Source: Drosophila miranda (Eukaryota > Arthropoda > Insecta > Diptera > Drosophilidae). Taken from it: 64,000 bases of DNA. Made by a program: the position numbers and the translations under genes. The notes below the pieces were generated by a model that was given only the letters and a program-made list of their open reading frames with translations, searched no databases and was not told where the DNA came from. Positions within the stretch are counted from its first letter, which is position 1; every line of letters starts with the position of its first letter. Positions 38,804 through 48,784 of this stretch are shown here, in pieces. The stretch spans positions 930,001-994,000 of the forward strand of contig NC_046674.1 in the NCBI RefSeq assembly GCF_003369915.1, given 5' to 3'.

Positions 38804-39580
38804 CGCACACACTCCACTCGCTCTCTCAGTTCCCTCTGTTATCCTTAGGCGCAGTTTACTGTACTCAAATTTGGCGCCCCAAAGCGTAATCGTATCTCAA
38901 TGAATTAGCAACAGAAACAACAGAAATGAGGCACGGCCCAGCGTCTTGATTATACTTAGCACCTTTTAGACAACCTCTTTAAACTGGGGGTCCCCGGTCC
39001 GGCGGATGGCAGTGGCAAAGGGACCACCAGTGGGAGCCAGTGGAGCCCTTATCGAATGACAAGCGTAACATGAGACTTGTGTGCGTTCGTTGTCTGGGTA
39101 TTGCCTTGAAATCAAATCGATTTCACGCCGCCCGCTTACCCTACGGCCGTACAGGGCCATACAGGGCCATACACGGACGGGGACGGGGACGGAGACGGGG
39201 ACGGGGACGGAGACGGGGACAGGCTATCGATGAGTTTGAGCTCAAGCGGAGCCATGTCCTGTAATTTGTCGCCGCCACACGACAGTGCTTGTCAGTGCTC
39301 GTCTGCCTTTGCTTCTGCTTCTGCCACAGCCACTGCCACCCACAAGGGACGCCCGGCCTTCGGTTGGACAATTTAATTATAGCCGAGCGCGAGGTGGCTT
39401 TAAGGTAACCACCAACCGAGGAAGGCACCCACCCAAGGACTACTTGCGGGCGCATTCGAGTCTAAGCGCCTACGTCAGAAACATCAGAAACATGCGTTTA
39501 TCTCGTAATTAAATTTAAATGGGATAACTTTGTGCCCTCTCTGCGTTTCCGCCGCAGAAAGAAATTAGCGTCTGGCCCAA

Positions 39581-39641
39581 GCCATGCCATGCCATGCCAT
39601 GCCATGCCATGCCATGCCATGCCATGCCATGCCATGCCATG
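39581..39641. repeat. (CCATG)n pentanucleotide array
   Basis: Twelve perfect tandem copies of CCATG with no interruption, suggesting a recent expansion. It lies about 70 bases from the target-site duplication of the retroelement. Confidence 0.9.
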
Positions 39642-39707
39642 AGAACGGACAAAGATAGAGCTGACGGCGGCTTGACTTGAATTATAATGGACAGAGCCTT
39701 GGCTTTT

Positions 39708-39726
39708 AATCGTCGCGCAGTCTTTT
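39708..39726. repeat. Target-site duplication, left copy
   Basis: The 19 bases AATCGTCGCGCAGTCTTTT are repeated exactly at 41198-41216. They flank the poly(A)-tailed insertion, as target-primed reverse transcription produces. Confidence 0.8.
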
Positions 39727-41197
39727 TTTTTTTTTCTTGGACGTTGACATGCAATGACTGCATCTTTCAAGAGGCGATGCAGTTACTGCACCGTCAAGTG
39801 GCCCGTGTGAAACCAGCATAAGGCTGTTACGCGCGGATCCCAGGCAAAACGCAGCCCTCCTCCCGCCCAACCGACCGAGGGGCGCTGCCGCATGACGCGT
39901 GATGCGTAGTCGAACCGAACGCGAACATGCAAGAAAGATAGCTATTAGACTATAATTCGAGAAAAATTAGCACTAAAAGATGTGAGGTCAGGGGCCAGCC
40001 GTGAGACGAAAACTTGTCGTTTTGGTGGGACTACCACCAGTGGGCACCACAGGCCTAGTACCTGTGGTGGCAATATCCGGAGGTCCGGAACGTCTATTTA
40101 CTGGTGGGATCGGGATGGAGGGGACAACTAGCGAACTTGCGGACACCACGGACACGGACGCTGCAGACGTCTTTGGCTGCACATTCTCCGAGGCGATGAA
40201 TTCGGCTACCGAATCTGCATCGCCAGCAGCTGTCGTTGCCCTTGGAGTGGCAAACGAGATCAACTGCTGCACACTTGGAGTGGTCGGAGTCAGTTTTTCG
40301 GCGGCGCACGGCTGAGTGACGGTTGGCACTTGCAGATCCCGCGGAGTGACCTTTTTACGCCTCGGAGACTCATTCAGCAGTTGCAGACTGCCAAATTGAG
40401 ACTCCATGGCTAGGAGCCGATCGTATTGCTTTTTAAAGCCAACGGTCAGCTCCCTAAAGCCCTTCCGCGTCTGCCTCATGAAAGCCACCATGTCTTTCTC
40501 CACCGCACGGCATGCCTCGCAACTGTAGTGCAAACCATTACGTTTTGAAATGGCATCACTCACAAGGCCAGAAAATCTAGCGCATTTTGCGTGCACTACG
40601 CTGTCGCAGAGCCAGCAGGGGATAATCGGCTGATCGTGGGTGATCTGCTTATTGCATGATTTTTTGGCACATACAACAGAAAACTCCATAATAAGAAATT
40701 TGAACAAAATTAGAATCAAATAATATTTCCAAACAAATGGCTATCAAACCAGTGTGCCAGACAAACGCTAATAGGAGGAGAGGAGAACAGTTGCAGCAGC
40801 CGCTAATGAGAGAGAGAGAGAGAGCTACTGAACAGAAAGTTACGAGAGCGAGAGAGAAAGAACAGTCATTTAAGTTTAGGTGATAGGGAGAGAGTGATAA
40901 CACAACAAAAGCTACCAGACGAGAGCGGACTGCAATGCAATGTAATGCGTACTCACTCACTGCAACAACACAAACACGATAAACCGACGCCGAAAAATAA
41001 AAAGTTAAATAATGTTTTAACACAAATCAAAAGGCATGCACTCGCGGAATGGAATAGGTTTCCAGATTGTTGGCTGGTTAGGAAGTTAATTAAAGTTTAT
41101 TTAGGAAAACACCGGCTGTTTATTCAAAACAAAAGGAAAAAATGCGGAGCGCAAAACAAAAACGCGTCTGATCACTACGAAAGAGAACGAACGACGA
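39727..41197 (-). mobile_element. Poly(A)-tailed retro-insertion with ORF1-like protein but no reverse transcriptase
   Basis: A 1,471-base insertion read on the minus strand. It ends in a run of A (seen as T from 39722 to 39735) and is bounded by an exact 19-base direct repeat. It holds about 510 bases of leader, one open frame (39988-40686) and about 260 bases of 3' non-coding DNA, with no trace of endonuclease or reverse transcriptase. The poly(A) and duplication show it was copied from RNA by a LINE-type enzyme. The PHD-like zinc finger fits ORF1 proteins of CR1/jockey-type non-LTR elements, so an internally deleted half-LINE, moved by another element's enzyme, is my first reading. A retrocopy of a host PHD gene is the alternative. 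Confidence 0.7.
39988..40686 (-). CDS. PHD-type zinc-finger ORF1-like protein
   Basis: A 232-residue protein beginning MEFSVVCAKKSCNKQ; an upstream in-frame ATG at 40717-40719 would add 11 residues. The N-terminal 60 residues carry regularly spaced Cys and His (CAKKSC, CWLCDSVVHAKC, CEAC) matching a PHD-like finger. A basic/amphipathic stretch follows (MRQTRKGFRELTVGFKKQYD), then a low-complexity Ser/Thr/Pro tail. PHD-like fingers of this kind are known in ORF1 proteins of CR1-clade elements, where ORF1 binds RNA. Known ORF1 proteins are longer; the C-terminal part appears missing here. The frame has no disabling change, so the insertion is young or the frame is maintained. Confidence 0.65.
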   Translation of the reverse strand, partial: EFSVVCAKKSCNKQITHDQPIIPCWLCDSVVHAKCARFSGLVSDAISKRNGLHYSCEACRAVEKDMVAFMRQTRKGFRELTVGFKKQYDRLLAMESQFGSLQLLNESPRRKKVTPRDLQVPTVTQPCAAEKLTPTTPSVQQLISFATPRATTAAGDADSVAEFIASENVQPKTSAASVSVVSASSLVVPSIPIPPVNRRSGPPDIATTGTRPVVPTGGSPTKTTSFRLTAGP

Positions 41198-41216
41198 AAT
41201 CGTCGCGCAGTCTTTT
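41198..41216. repeat. Target-site duplication, right copy
   Basis: Second exact copy of the 19-base repeat found at 39708-39726. Confidence 0.8.
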
Positions 41217-41601
41217 CACGAAATAATACTTCGTTAAAGGCGGATCTGTCCAGCGACAGCTCAGAGAATAGTTTGAACACTCTCTTCTTAAGAATATAAA
41301 TACTTTCAGAGGCAGACTGGCTCTGTCTCTCTCTGCGTTGTAGATTCTTTAATCGTTGAATATATCATAGTGCGGAATGGGTATTAAACTTAAATACTCT
41401 GTAACTGCCTAGATCGGAGTGTGACGTGTGTGTGTGCATGTAAACTATAAGTATGTAAGTCAGTAACCACTCAGAAAACGTATGAATAACTATATACCTA
41501 CTAGCCCAATGTTGATACCCTATTACCATGTTCCTATAATACAATAATACTGTGAGCAAACCAAATAATACTAATCCTTTCTCTGCAAGATCAGCTCTCC
41601 T

Positions 41602-44600
41602 CTATTTGCGATGCAGTTTCACTGGTGATGCGCTTCCTTCCCGACCTTGGGCAGGCTTCCGTTTTACTTGCTTTCGACTCGACTCGACTATCGAGCAATC
41701 CACGAGACTGGGGAAGGTGCAGATCTTCCTTGTGATGTCGAAATACAGACCCTTCGGACATTGACGGGATATGGCGCGACCATTGGCGCAGAGATAGAAT
41801 TTGCTGCATGAATTCAGAGCCCGGACAAGTTCACCGTTTGGAAGCGAACTGCAGTCAAGGATCGGTTCCTGTTCCACTTCCTGACTGGATGATGACCCAA
41901 TGAGACCCGAGTGCTGCGAAAGTGTCTTGAGTACGGAGACCGGGGCACCTTTGGACACCAGAGAGCAATCCACGAGGCTGGGGAAATTGCACACCTTCTT
42001 CTTTATGTCAAAGTAGAGAATACTAGGACAGCGCCGGGGAACGGCCATTCCATTTACACACACATAGAATTTGTTGCACGACGTGGGATCCCTCAGGAAG
42101 GCTCCAGTGGGGAGGAAACTGCAGTCTGTTCGTTCTTGAAACTGAGAAGAAGACCCTGACAAAGTGCCTAGTACACGATTTTGATGCAATTGTTTACTTC
42201 CCGCCGAACTCTGTGTTTCGTCCTTCCCACCATACACAGCTGGACGTTTGGACATCAAAACTGGTTTGATCGGTCTACGGACGGGCAATGATGGAACCGC
42301 TTCGATTACGGCAGAGTTTTCCGCTGATTTCTCGGTTGATGATGTTGTTTCTGCAGAGCTGGAGTTATTTGGCTCTGTTGAGCTCTCCGGAGAAGGTTCC
42401 GTGGACGAGGGTTCCTCGGAGCTGGAGCTACTTGGCTCTGTTGAGCTCTCCGGAGAAGGTTCCGTGGACGATGGTTCTTCAGAGCTGGAGTTATTCGGCT
42501 CTGTTGAGCTCTCCGGAGAAGGTTCCGTGGACGATGGTTCTTCAGAGCTGGAGTTATTCGGCTCCGTTGAGCTCACCGGAGAAGGTTCCGTGGACGAGGG
42601 TTCCTCGGAGCTGGAGCTACTTGGCTCTGTTGAGCTCTCCGGAGAAGGTTCCGTGGACGATGGTTCTTCAGAGCTGGAGTTATTCGGCTCTGTTGAGCTC
42701 TCCGGAGAAGGTTCCGTGGACGATGGTTCTGTGGACGATGGTTCCTCTGTGCTGGAGCTATTCGGCTCTGTTGAGCTCACCGGAGAAGGTTCCGTGGACG
42801 AGGGTTCCTCGGAGCTGGAGCTATTCGGATCTGTTGAGCTCTCTGCAGAAGGTTCCGTGGAAGATGGTTCCTCGGAGCTGGAGCTACTTGGCTCTGTTGA
42901 GCTCTCAGGAGAAGGTTCCGTGGACGATGGTTCCTCTGAGCTGGAGCTATTTGGCTCGGTTGAGCTCTCCGGAGAAGGTTCCGTGGAAGATGGTTCCTCT
43001 GAGCTGGAGTTATTCGGCTCTGTTGAGCTCTCCTGAGAAGGTTCCGTGGACGAGGGTTCTGTGGACGATGGTTCCTCTGTGCTGGAGCTATTCGGCTCTG
43101 TTGAGCTCACCGGAGAAGGTTCCGTGGACGAGGGTTCCTCGGAGCTGGAGCTACTTGGCTCTGTTGAGCTCTCCGGAGAAGGTTCCGTGGAAGATGGTTC
43201 CTCTGAGCTGGAGCTATTTGGCTCTGTTGAGCTTTCCGGAGAAGGTTCCGTGGACGATGGTTCTTCAGAGCTGGAGTTATTCGGCTCCGTTGAGCTCACC
43301 GGAGAAGGTTCCGTGGACGAGGGTTCCTCGGAGCTGGAGCTACTTGGCTCTGTTGAGCTCTCCGGAGAAGGTTCCGTGGACGATGGTTCTTCAGAGCTGG
43401 AGTTATTCGGCTCTGTTGAGCTCTCCGGAGAAGGTTCCGTGGACGATGGTTCTGTGGACGATGGTTCCTCTGTGCTGGAGCTATTCGGCTCTGTTGTGCT
43501 CACCGGAGAAGGTTCCGTGGACGAGGGTTCCTCGGAGCTGGAGCTATTCGGATCTGTTGAGCTCTCTGCAGAAGGTTCCGTGGAAGATGGTTCCTCGGAG
43601 CTGGAGCTACTTGGCTCTGTTGAGCTCTCAGGAGAAGGTTCCGTGGACGATGGTTCCTCTGAGCTGGAGCTATTTGGCTCGGTTGAGCTCTCCGGAGAAG
43701 GTTCCGTGGAAGATGGTTCCTCTGAGCTGGAGTTATTCGGCTCTGTTGAGCTCTCCTGAGAAGGTTCCGTGGACGAGGGTTCTGTGGACGATGGTTCCTC
43801 TGTGCTGGAGCTATTCGGCTCTGTTGAGCTCACCGGAGAAGGTTCCGTGGACGATGGTTCCTCGGAGCTGGAGTTATTCGGCTCTGTTGAGCTCTCCGGA
43901 GAAGGTTCCGTGGACGATGGTTCTGTGGACGATGGTTCCTCTGTGCTGGAGCTATTCGGCTCTGTTGAGCTCACCGGAGAAGGTTCCGTGGACGAGGGTT
44001 CCTCGGAGCTGGAGCTACTCGGCTCTGTTGAGCTCTGCGGAGAAGGTTCCGTGGACGATGGTTCTTCAGAGCTGGAGTTATTCGGCTCTGTTGAGCTCTC
44101 CGGAGAAGGTTCCGTGGACGATGGTTCTGTGGACGATGGTTCCTCTGTGCTGGAGCTATTCGGCTCTGTTGAGCTCACCGGAGAAGGTTCCGTGGACGAG
44201 GGTTCCTCGGAGCTGGAGCTATTCGGCTCTGTTGAGCTCTCCGGAGAAGGTTCCGTGGAAGATGGCTCCTCGGAGCTGGAGCTACTTGGCTCTGTTGAGC
44301 TCTCCGGAGAAGGTTCCGTGGACGATGGTTCCTCGGAGCTGGAGTTATTCGGCTCTGTTGAGCTCTCCGGAGAAGGTTCCGTGGACGATGGTTCTGTGGA
44401 CGATGGTTCCTCTGTGCTGGAGCTATTCGGCTCTGTTGAGCTCACCGGAGAAGGTTCCGTGGACGAGGGTTCCTCGGAGCTGGAGCTATTCGGCTCTGTT
44501 GAGCTCTCCGGAGAAGGTTCCGTGGAAGATGGCTCCTCGGAGCTGGAGCTACTTGGCTCTGTTGAGCTTTCCGGAGAAGGTTCCGTGGACGATGGTTCTT

Positions 44601-46929
44601 CAGAGCTGGAGTTATTCGGCTCTGTTGAGCTCTCCGGAGAAGGTTCCGTGAACGAGGGTTCTGTGGACGATGGTTCCTCTGTGCTGGAGCTATTCGGCTC
44701 TGTTGAGCTCACCGGAGAAGGTTCCGTGGACGAGGGTTCCTCGGAGCTGGAGCTACTTGGCTCTGTTGAGCTCTGCGGAGAAGGTTCCGTGGACGATGGT
44801 TCTTCAGAGCTGGAGTTATTCGGCTCTGTTGAGCTCTCCGGAGAAGGTTCCGTGGACGATGGTTCTGTGGACGATGGTTCCTCTGTGCTGGAGCTATTCG
44901 GCTCTGTTGAGCTCACCGGAGAAGGTTCCGTGGACGAGGGTTCCTCGGAGCTGGAGCTACTTGGCTCTGTTGAGCTCTCCGGAGAAGGTTCCGTGGAAGA
45001 TGGTTCCTCTGAGCTGGAGTTATTCGGCTCTGTTGAGCTCTCCGGAGAAGGTTCCGTGGACGAGGGTTCCTCGGAGCTGGAGCTACTTGGCTCTGTTGAG
45101 CTCTCCGGAGAAGGTTCCGTGGACGATGGTTCTGTGGACGATGGTTCCTCTGTGCTGGAGCTATTCGGCTCTGTTGAGCTCACCGGAGAAGGTTCCGTGG
45201 ACGATGGTTCCTCGGAGCTGGAGCTATTCGGCTCTGTTGAGCTCTCCGGAGAAGGTTCCGTGGAAGATGGTTCCTCTGTGCTGGAGCTATTCGGCTCTGT
45301 TGAGCTCACCGGAGAAGGTTCCGTGGACGAGGGTTCCTCGGAGCTGGAGCTACTTGGCTCTGTTGAGCTCTCCGGAGAAGGTTCCGTGGACGAGGGTTCC
45401 TCGGAGCTGGAGCTACTTGGCTCTGTTGAGCTCTCCGGAGAAGGTTCCGTGGACGAGGGTTCCTCGGAGCTGGAGTTATTCGGCTCGGTTGAGCTCTCCG
45501 GGGAAGGTTCCGTGGACGATAGTTCTTCTGTGCTGGAGCTATTCGGCTCTGTTGAGCTCTCCGGAGAAGGTTCCGTCGAAGATGGCTCCTCTGAGCTGGA
45601 GCTATTTGGCTCTGTTGAGCTTTCCGGAGAAGGTTCTGTGGACGAGGGTTCCGCGGACGATGGTTCTTCAGAGCTGGAATTACTTGGCTCTGTTGAGCTC
45701 TCCGGAGAAGGTTCCGTGAACGATGGTTCCTCGGAGCTGGAGCTATTCGGCTCGGTTGAGCTCTCCGGAGAAGGTTCCGTGGACGATGGTTCCTCTGAGC
45801 TGGAGCTATTCGGCTCTGTTGAGCTCTCCAGAGAAGGCTCCGTGGACGATGGTTCCGTGGACGATGGTTCTTCGGAGCTGGAGCTATTTGGCTCTGTTGA
45901 GCTTTCCGGAGAAGGTTCCGTGGAAGATGGTTCCTCTGAGCTGGAGCTATTTGGCGCTGTTGAGCTCTCCGGAGAAGGTTCCGTGGAAGATGGTTCCTCT
46001 GTGCTGGAGCTATTCGGCTCTGTTGAGCTCTCCGGAGAAGGTTCCGTCGACGAGGGTTCCTCGGAGCTGGAGCTACTTTGCTCTGTTGAGCTCTCCGGAG
46101 ATGGTTCGGTTGTTGATGGTTCCGTGGATGATGGTTCTGCAGGGCTGGGCCTAATTGTCTTTGTCGAAGTTTTAGGTGGTGACGGTGTCGTGGTCAATTC
46201 TTCGGGAGAGCAGTCGACCATACTTGGGATATTGCAAAAACTCTTCTCGATGTCGAAATGGAGACCTTCTGGACAGCAGCGAGTAATACCGATCCCATTG
46301 GCACACACGTAAAATACTCCGCACTTTTTGGAGTCCCTTATGAAGGAACCGTTTGGTAAAAAGCGACACCTCGATGCCTCATTCGTTGGAGTAGATAACG
46401 CATCATTGGAGTCTGGCTTGTTCTCCTGGGGGGAAGAAATGACTTCCCTTAAGAGTGAGAAACTTGCGCTGGGTATCGAGTCTTGGTGCTGATCGGTGGT
46501 GGTCTGGAGGGGTTGCGTCAGGGGAAGGGAGGGATTCGGCCTTTGGGGGCTGCCCCACAGGTTACCGAAAAAATTGAAAATCATCGGCCTGTCAATGAAT
46601 ACGTTTTGGTGGATGGTGGGGTCCTTGTCTGCTAAGGAGTGGCCAGGACTTGGCTGGCCTCCTTGCACGCAGCTTTGGTCTTGGACACTGAACCGGAATC
46701 CGTCTTGGCAGGTGCTCCTTATCTGGCCCAGGAAGCCCAGACAGAGGAAGTACGAGTGGGGGTCTGCTGGGTCCGCCGATCTGTATCCAAACGATTGTCC
46801 TGCACATGAGTCCGCGGCAAGTGCCTGAGGAACGATCCAAAGACCGATCCACAGGATATTTACTGAAAGGCAAGTGGGCTTAGTGCGAATATTCCTTGGC
46901 AGATTCCGAACGTTCTTACCCATCAGCAT
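41602..46929 (-). CDS. Secreted chitin-binding mucin with a large S/T/E/P repeat array
   Basis: Two exons, 46920-46929 and 41602-46862, split by a 57-base intron (G|GTAAGAACG ... CTTTCAG); 1,756 residues. The start MLMVNILWIGLWIVPQALA gives a signal peptide. A first cysteine-containing domain (SCAGQSFGYR to QSCVQG) is followed by a second (CRFLPNGSFI to NIPSMVDC), about 1,280 residues of repeats, then two more (CSFLPTGAFL and CSSLPNGELV). The last three are type-2 chitin-binding (peritrophin-A, CBM14) domains with six cysteines; the first is a weaker match. The repeats are heavily O-glycosylatable (unit EEPSSTEPSPESSTEPNSSS). This is the layout of insect peritrophic-matrix or cuticle-lining mucins. 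A TATA box stands 50 bases before the ATG. Copy number is likely polymorphic, and assembly errors are possible. Confidence 0.85.
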   Translation of the reverse strand: MLMGKNVRNLPRNIRTKPTCLSVNILWIGLWIVPQALAADSCAGQSFGYRSADPADPHSYFLCLGFLGQIRSTCQDGFRFSVQDQSCVQGGQPSPGHSLADKDPTIHQNVFIDRPMIFNFFGNLWGSPQRPNPSLPLTQPLQTTTDQHQDSIPSASFSLLREVISSPQENKPDSNDALSTPTNEASRCRFLPNGSFIRDSKKCGVFYVCANGIGITRCCPEGLHFDIEKSFCNIPSMVDCSPEELTTTPSPPKTSTKTIRPSPAEPSSTEPSTTEPSPESSTEQSSSSSEEPSSTEPSPESSTEPNSSSTEEPSSTEPSPESSTAPNSSSSEEPSSTEPSPESSTEPNSSSSEEPSSTEPSSTEPSLESSTEPNSSSSEEPSSTEPSPESSTEPNSSSSEEPSFTEPSPESSTEPSNSSSEEPSSAEPSSTEPSPESSTEPNSSSSEEPSSTEPSPESSTEPNSSSTEELSSTEPSPESSTEPNNSSSEEPSSTEPSPESSTEPSSSSSEEPSSTEPSPESSTEPSSSSSEEPSSTEPSPVSSTEPNSSSTEEPSSTEPSPESSTEPNSSSSEEPSSTEPSPVSSTEPNSSSTEEPSSTEPSSTEPSPESSTEPSSSSSEEPSSTEPSPESSTEPNNSSSEEPSSTEPSPESSTEPSSSSSEEPSSTEPSPVSSTEPNSSSTEEPSSTEPSSTEPSPESSTEPNNSSSEEPSSTEPSPQSSTEPSSSSSEEPSSTEPSPVSSTEPNSSSTEEPSSTEPSFTEPSPESSTEPNNSSSEEPSSTEPSPESSTEPSSSSSEEPSSTEPSPESSTEPNSSSSEEPSSTEPSPVSSTEPNSSSTEEPSSTEPSSTEPSPESSTEPNNSSSEEPSSTEPSPESSTEPSSSSSEEPSSTEPSPESSTEPNSSSSEEPSSTEPSPVSSTEPNSSSTEEPSSTEPSSTEPSPESSTEPNNSSSEEPSSTEPSPQSSTEPSSSSSEEPSSTEPSPVSSTEPNSSSTEEPSSTEPSSTEPSPESSTEPNNSSSEEPSSTEPSPVSSTEPNSSSTEEPSSTEPSSTEPSQESSTEPNNSSSEEPSSTEPSPESSTEPNSSSSEEPSSTEPSPESSTEPSSSSSEEPSSTEPSAESSTDPNSSSSEEPSSTEPSPVSTTEPNSSSTEEPSSTEPSSTEPSPESSTEPNNSSSEEPSSTEPSPESSTEPSSSSSEEPSSTEPSPVSSTEPNNSSSEEPSSTEPSPESSTEPNSSSSEEPSSTEPSPESSTEPSSSSSEEPSSTEPSPVSSTEPNSSSTEEPSSTEPSSTEPSQESSTEPNNSSSEEPSSTEPSPESSTEPNSSSSEEPSSTEPSPESSTEPSSSSSEEPSSTEPSAESSTDPNSSSSEEPSSTEPSPVSSTEPNSSSTEEPSSTEPSSTEPSPESSTEPNNSSSEEPSSTEPSPESSTEPSSSSSEEPSSTEPSPVSSTEPNNSSSEEPSSTEPSPESSTEPNNSSSEEPSSTEPSPESSTEPSSSSSEEPSSTEPSPESSTEPNNSSSAETTSSTEKSAENSAVIEAVPSLPVRRPIKPVLMSKRPAVYGGKDETQSSAGSKQLHQNRVLGTLSGSSSQFQERTDCSFLPTGAFLRDPTSCNKFYVCVNGMAVPRRCPSILYFDIKKKVCNFPSLVDCSLVSKGAPVSVLKTLSQHSGLIGSSSSQEVEQEPILDCSSLPNGELVRALNSCSKFYLCANGRAISRQCPKGLYFDITRKICTFPSLVDCSIVESSRKQVKRKPAQGREGSASPVKLHRK
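42330..46150 (-). repeat. Coding 63-base repeat array with higher-order structure
   Basis: About sixty copies of a 63-base (21-codon) unit, some with a 15-base (SSTEP) insertion. Several multi-unit blocks recur almost unchanged: a 723-base block ending near 43036 is repeated to about 43759. The unit length is a multiple of three and the codon use is regular, so long open frames also appear on the other strand. Confidence 0.9.
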
Positions 46930-48030
46930 TTTTCAGGTACATCCACGCAATGCAACGTGCCCAGGCGGCAACGTTCTTCTTATATACCCGCTTCAGGCTT
47001 CCGCTCGAAAGCAATTCCCTGAAAGGCACTCTCAAGTGGTGCATGGACCATCGAAGTGCGATATGCAGCCGCAAATAGCTGACATTCCGAAACAGAAAAG
47101 ATAGTTTAAACAAATTGGTTTTAGCAGAAATGGTTGGGTAACCAGCACAATGTTTTCTTTGTGTTTTACACTCGTCGGAAACTCTTGTAGCTGTTCGGAA
47201 ATGGTCTACAGATTTACTTTCGGAGAGCCCAGCTGAGACGTCCACAAGTGTGTACTCACTTGACGATTTGCTGCAGATTTGATGCATCTCCATTCTGTGA
47301 AAATGCGAGCGAACCATGGCCAGGGGCGAACCTTCTCCCCTCTATATGAGGACGAGTACGAGCAAGTTCAAGGCGTGCACTCATGATATATGCCTAGTAA
47401 AAAGTCTAAGGAAACACACAGCCTTTTTTGATATCATCAAACCATATTAAATAATTATAATATTATTAAATAAAACATTTTCACTTTCCCCCCCCCGGCA
47501 GGGTAGGGCATACAAAGTTATTGAGGCTGATGGAACACAGATCGTTTACAATACCGAAGAGATGACAAGAGATATGTAGACAGATACTGGTCATGCATGT
47601 GGCTCCCTCTTGGGGGGAGGGGCGGGGTTTCTAATCTGATTCGGTAATAGGTCTGTCAGCACGCCTTTATCTCTGCTTCACCTTGCGATGACGCCAATGT
47701 CGGCCGTAACTTTAGGTAACCGATTCAGCAGGTGGCGTACCCCCAGCCCCGGGGGCGCCCCCATGCCCTTCCCATGCCCCCTGCCCCCTGCCTCCGGCCC
47801 CGGCCCCGGCCCGGCCCAGACGAACTGTTCCGATTAGTTGTCCAGATAAGGGGGGCCGTCGTCTCAACACTTATCGTATTTCTTGCAATGATTACTCAAG
47901 CCTTGGGGCACTTGTTGTTGCTGCCGCGAGTGGGGGCCGGTGGGCGAAGTTACTATTTTTAGTGGCGGGTAGAGCTTTCGGGCGGGAAAGCCCTGTCCCA
48001 CACGATATGGGGGCGTTCTGGTCCGCACTC
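46930..48030. other. Upstream of the mucin gene to mir-314
   Basis: Apart from the TATA box, nothing recognised. The minus-strand frame from 47317 lacks codon bias and any domain. A G/C-rich block (GGCCCCGGCC) lies near 47790-47815. Confidence 0.5.
46979..46986 (-). promoter_or_regulatory. TATA box of the mucin gene
   Basis: On the minus strand this reads TATATAAG within GGGTATATAAGAAG, 50 bases before the ATG. Initiation about 25-30 bases on would leave a 5' UTR of only about 20-25 bases, common for strongly expressed secreted-protein genes. Confidence 0.65.
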
Positions 48031-48125
48031 TTATCGTAACTTGTGTGGCTTCGAATGTACCTAGTTGAGGAAAACTCCGAAATGGATTTTGTTACCTCTG
48101 GTATTCGAGCCAATAAGTTCGGCCA
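48030..48125 (+). ncRNA. mir-314: mir-314 microRNA precursor
   Basis: The mature 3' arm at 48102-48122 matches Drosophila miR-314 (UAUUCGAGCCAAUAAG...) as I remember it, with no mismatch. The 5' arm at about 48035-48058 (TAACTTGTGTGGCTTCGAAT) pairs with it over nearly all its length, with two or three small bulges, across a loop of about 42 bases. MicroRNAs of this kind are loaded into Argonaute to repress mRNAs with matching 3' UTR seeds. No host gene on the + strand was recognised, so it probably has its own promoter. Confidence 0.9.
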
Positions 48126-48784
48126 CGAAATCGCATTTTATCTTTTGCATTTTTTATTATTTTTCGATTTTTTGTTTTTTTTTCAGCTGTTTTTTTTTGG
48201 ATTTTTAAACTATTTGCAGCATTTTTCGGCCAGTGCACGGGGTCACCTGCACCCACTAAATGTTGCGTAATTGCCCGTGTCTGTCCCGCATATCAATGGA
48301 ACTTGATAGCCCCTCGCGGAGGTCTTTGTTTGGCGTGGAAAACCAACAAAAGTGCATGGGGGGCCGTATAAATTTTGATTTAAGTGGTCTTAGGGGGTGG
48401 GCCACCCCCGACCCCCCACCACCACCCCGCACAGGTAACACATGTGTGTGTGTGTGTGTGGTACAGTACTCTCTCTCAAGAAGCGATTTGTTTTCCCAAA
48501 TAGCCATTCTATTGCAGAATCAAAGAGTCAAAAGGCGGATCAGTGGCGGCCCTCAGAGGAATTATCTTTTCGAAAAAATGTACAAATTTCTTCTTGAACT
48601 AATTATGCAAGGCCACCTTTCTAATGGGGTTATGTAGAGGAATTCATTTTTGTTGAGCCAATCAGAAGATCACCAAAAACTTTGCCTATGGGGGGGGGTA
48701 TATAAAAAGATGACATAGATGGCCTTTCGATGGAAAAAACCCTCGAGGGGCTGGAAATAAAATAGCCGGTAATTTGCATAAATG

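Larger units (their letters stand above)
32765..39707. other. Upstream region of the CUB/LDLa gene and intergenic DNA
   Basis: No coding region recognised. The promoter and any non-coding first exon of the minus-strand CUB/LDLa gene probably lie here; 37.2-38.4 kb is the least repetitive and most promoter-like part, with a TATCGATT (DRE-like) at 38376-38383. That placement is a guess. Repeats include GGCAGA units at 33521-33559, TGTCTGGG units at 35282-35316, (CT)n at 38776-38803, GGGGACGGAGACGG units near 39178-39222 and a CCATG array at 39581-39641. Confidence 0.45.

Noticed and set aside
39581..39641. CCATG array as a CRISPR or satellite centre
   Set aside because: It is a simple pentamer run of 61 bases with no spacers; eukaryotic context.
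43769..46312. An 847-codon plus-strand frame (and others of 787, 349, 262 and 237 codons) across the mucin array
   Set aside because: They are mirror frames of the 63-base repeat. The minus strand has a signal peptide, cysteine domains, a TATA box and an intron; the plus frames have none of these and break at the array edges.
46916..47317. 133-codon minus-strand frame upstream of the mucin
   Set aside because: It runs through the mucin promoter, TATA box and start codon in another frame, with low coding bias.
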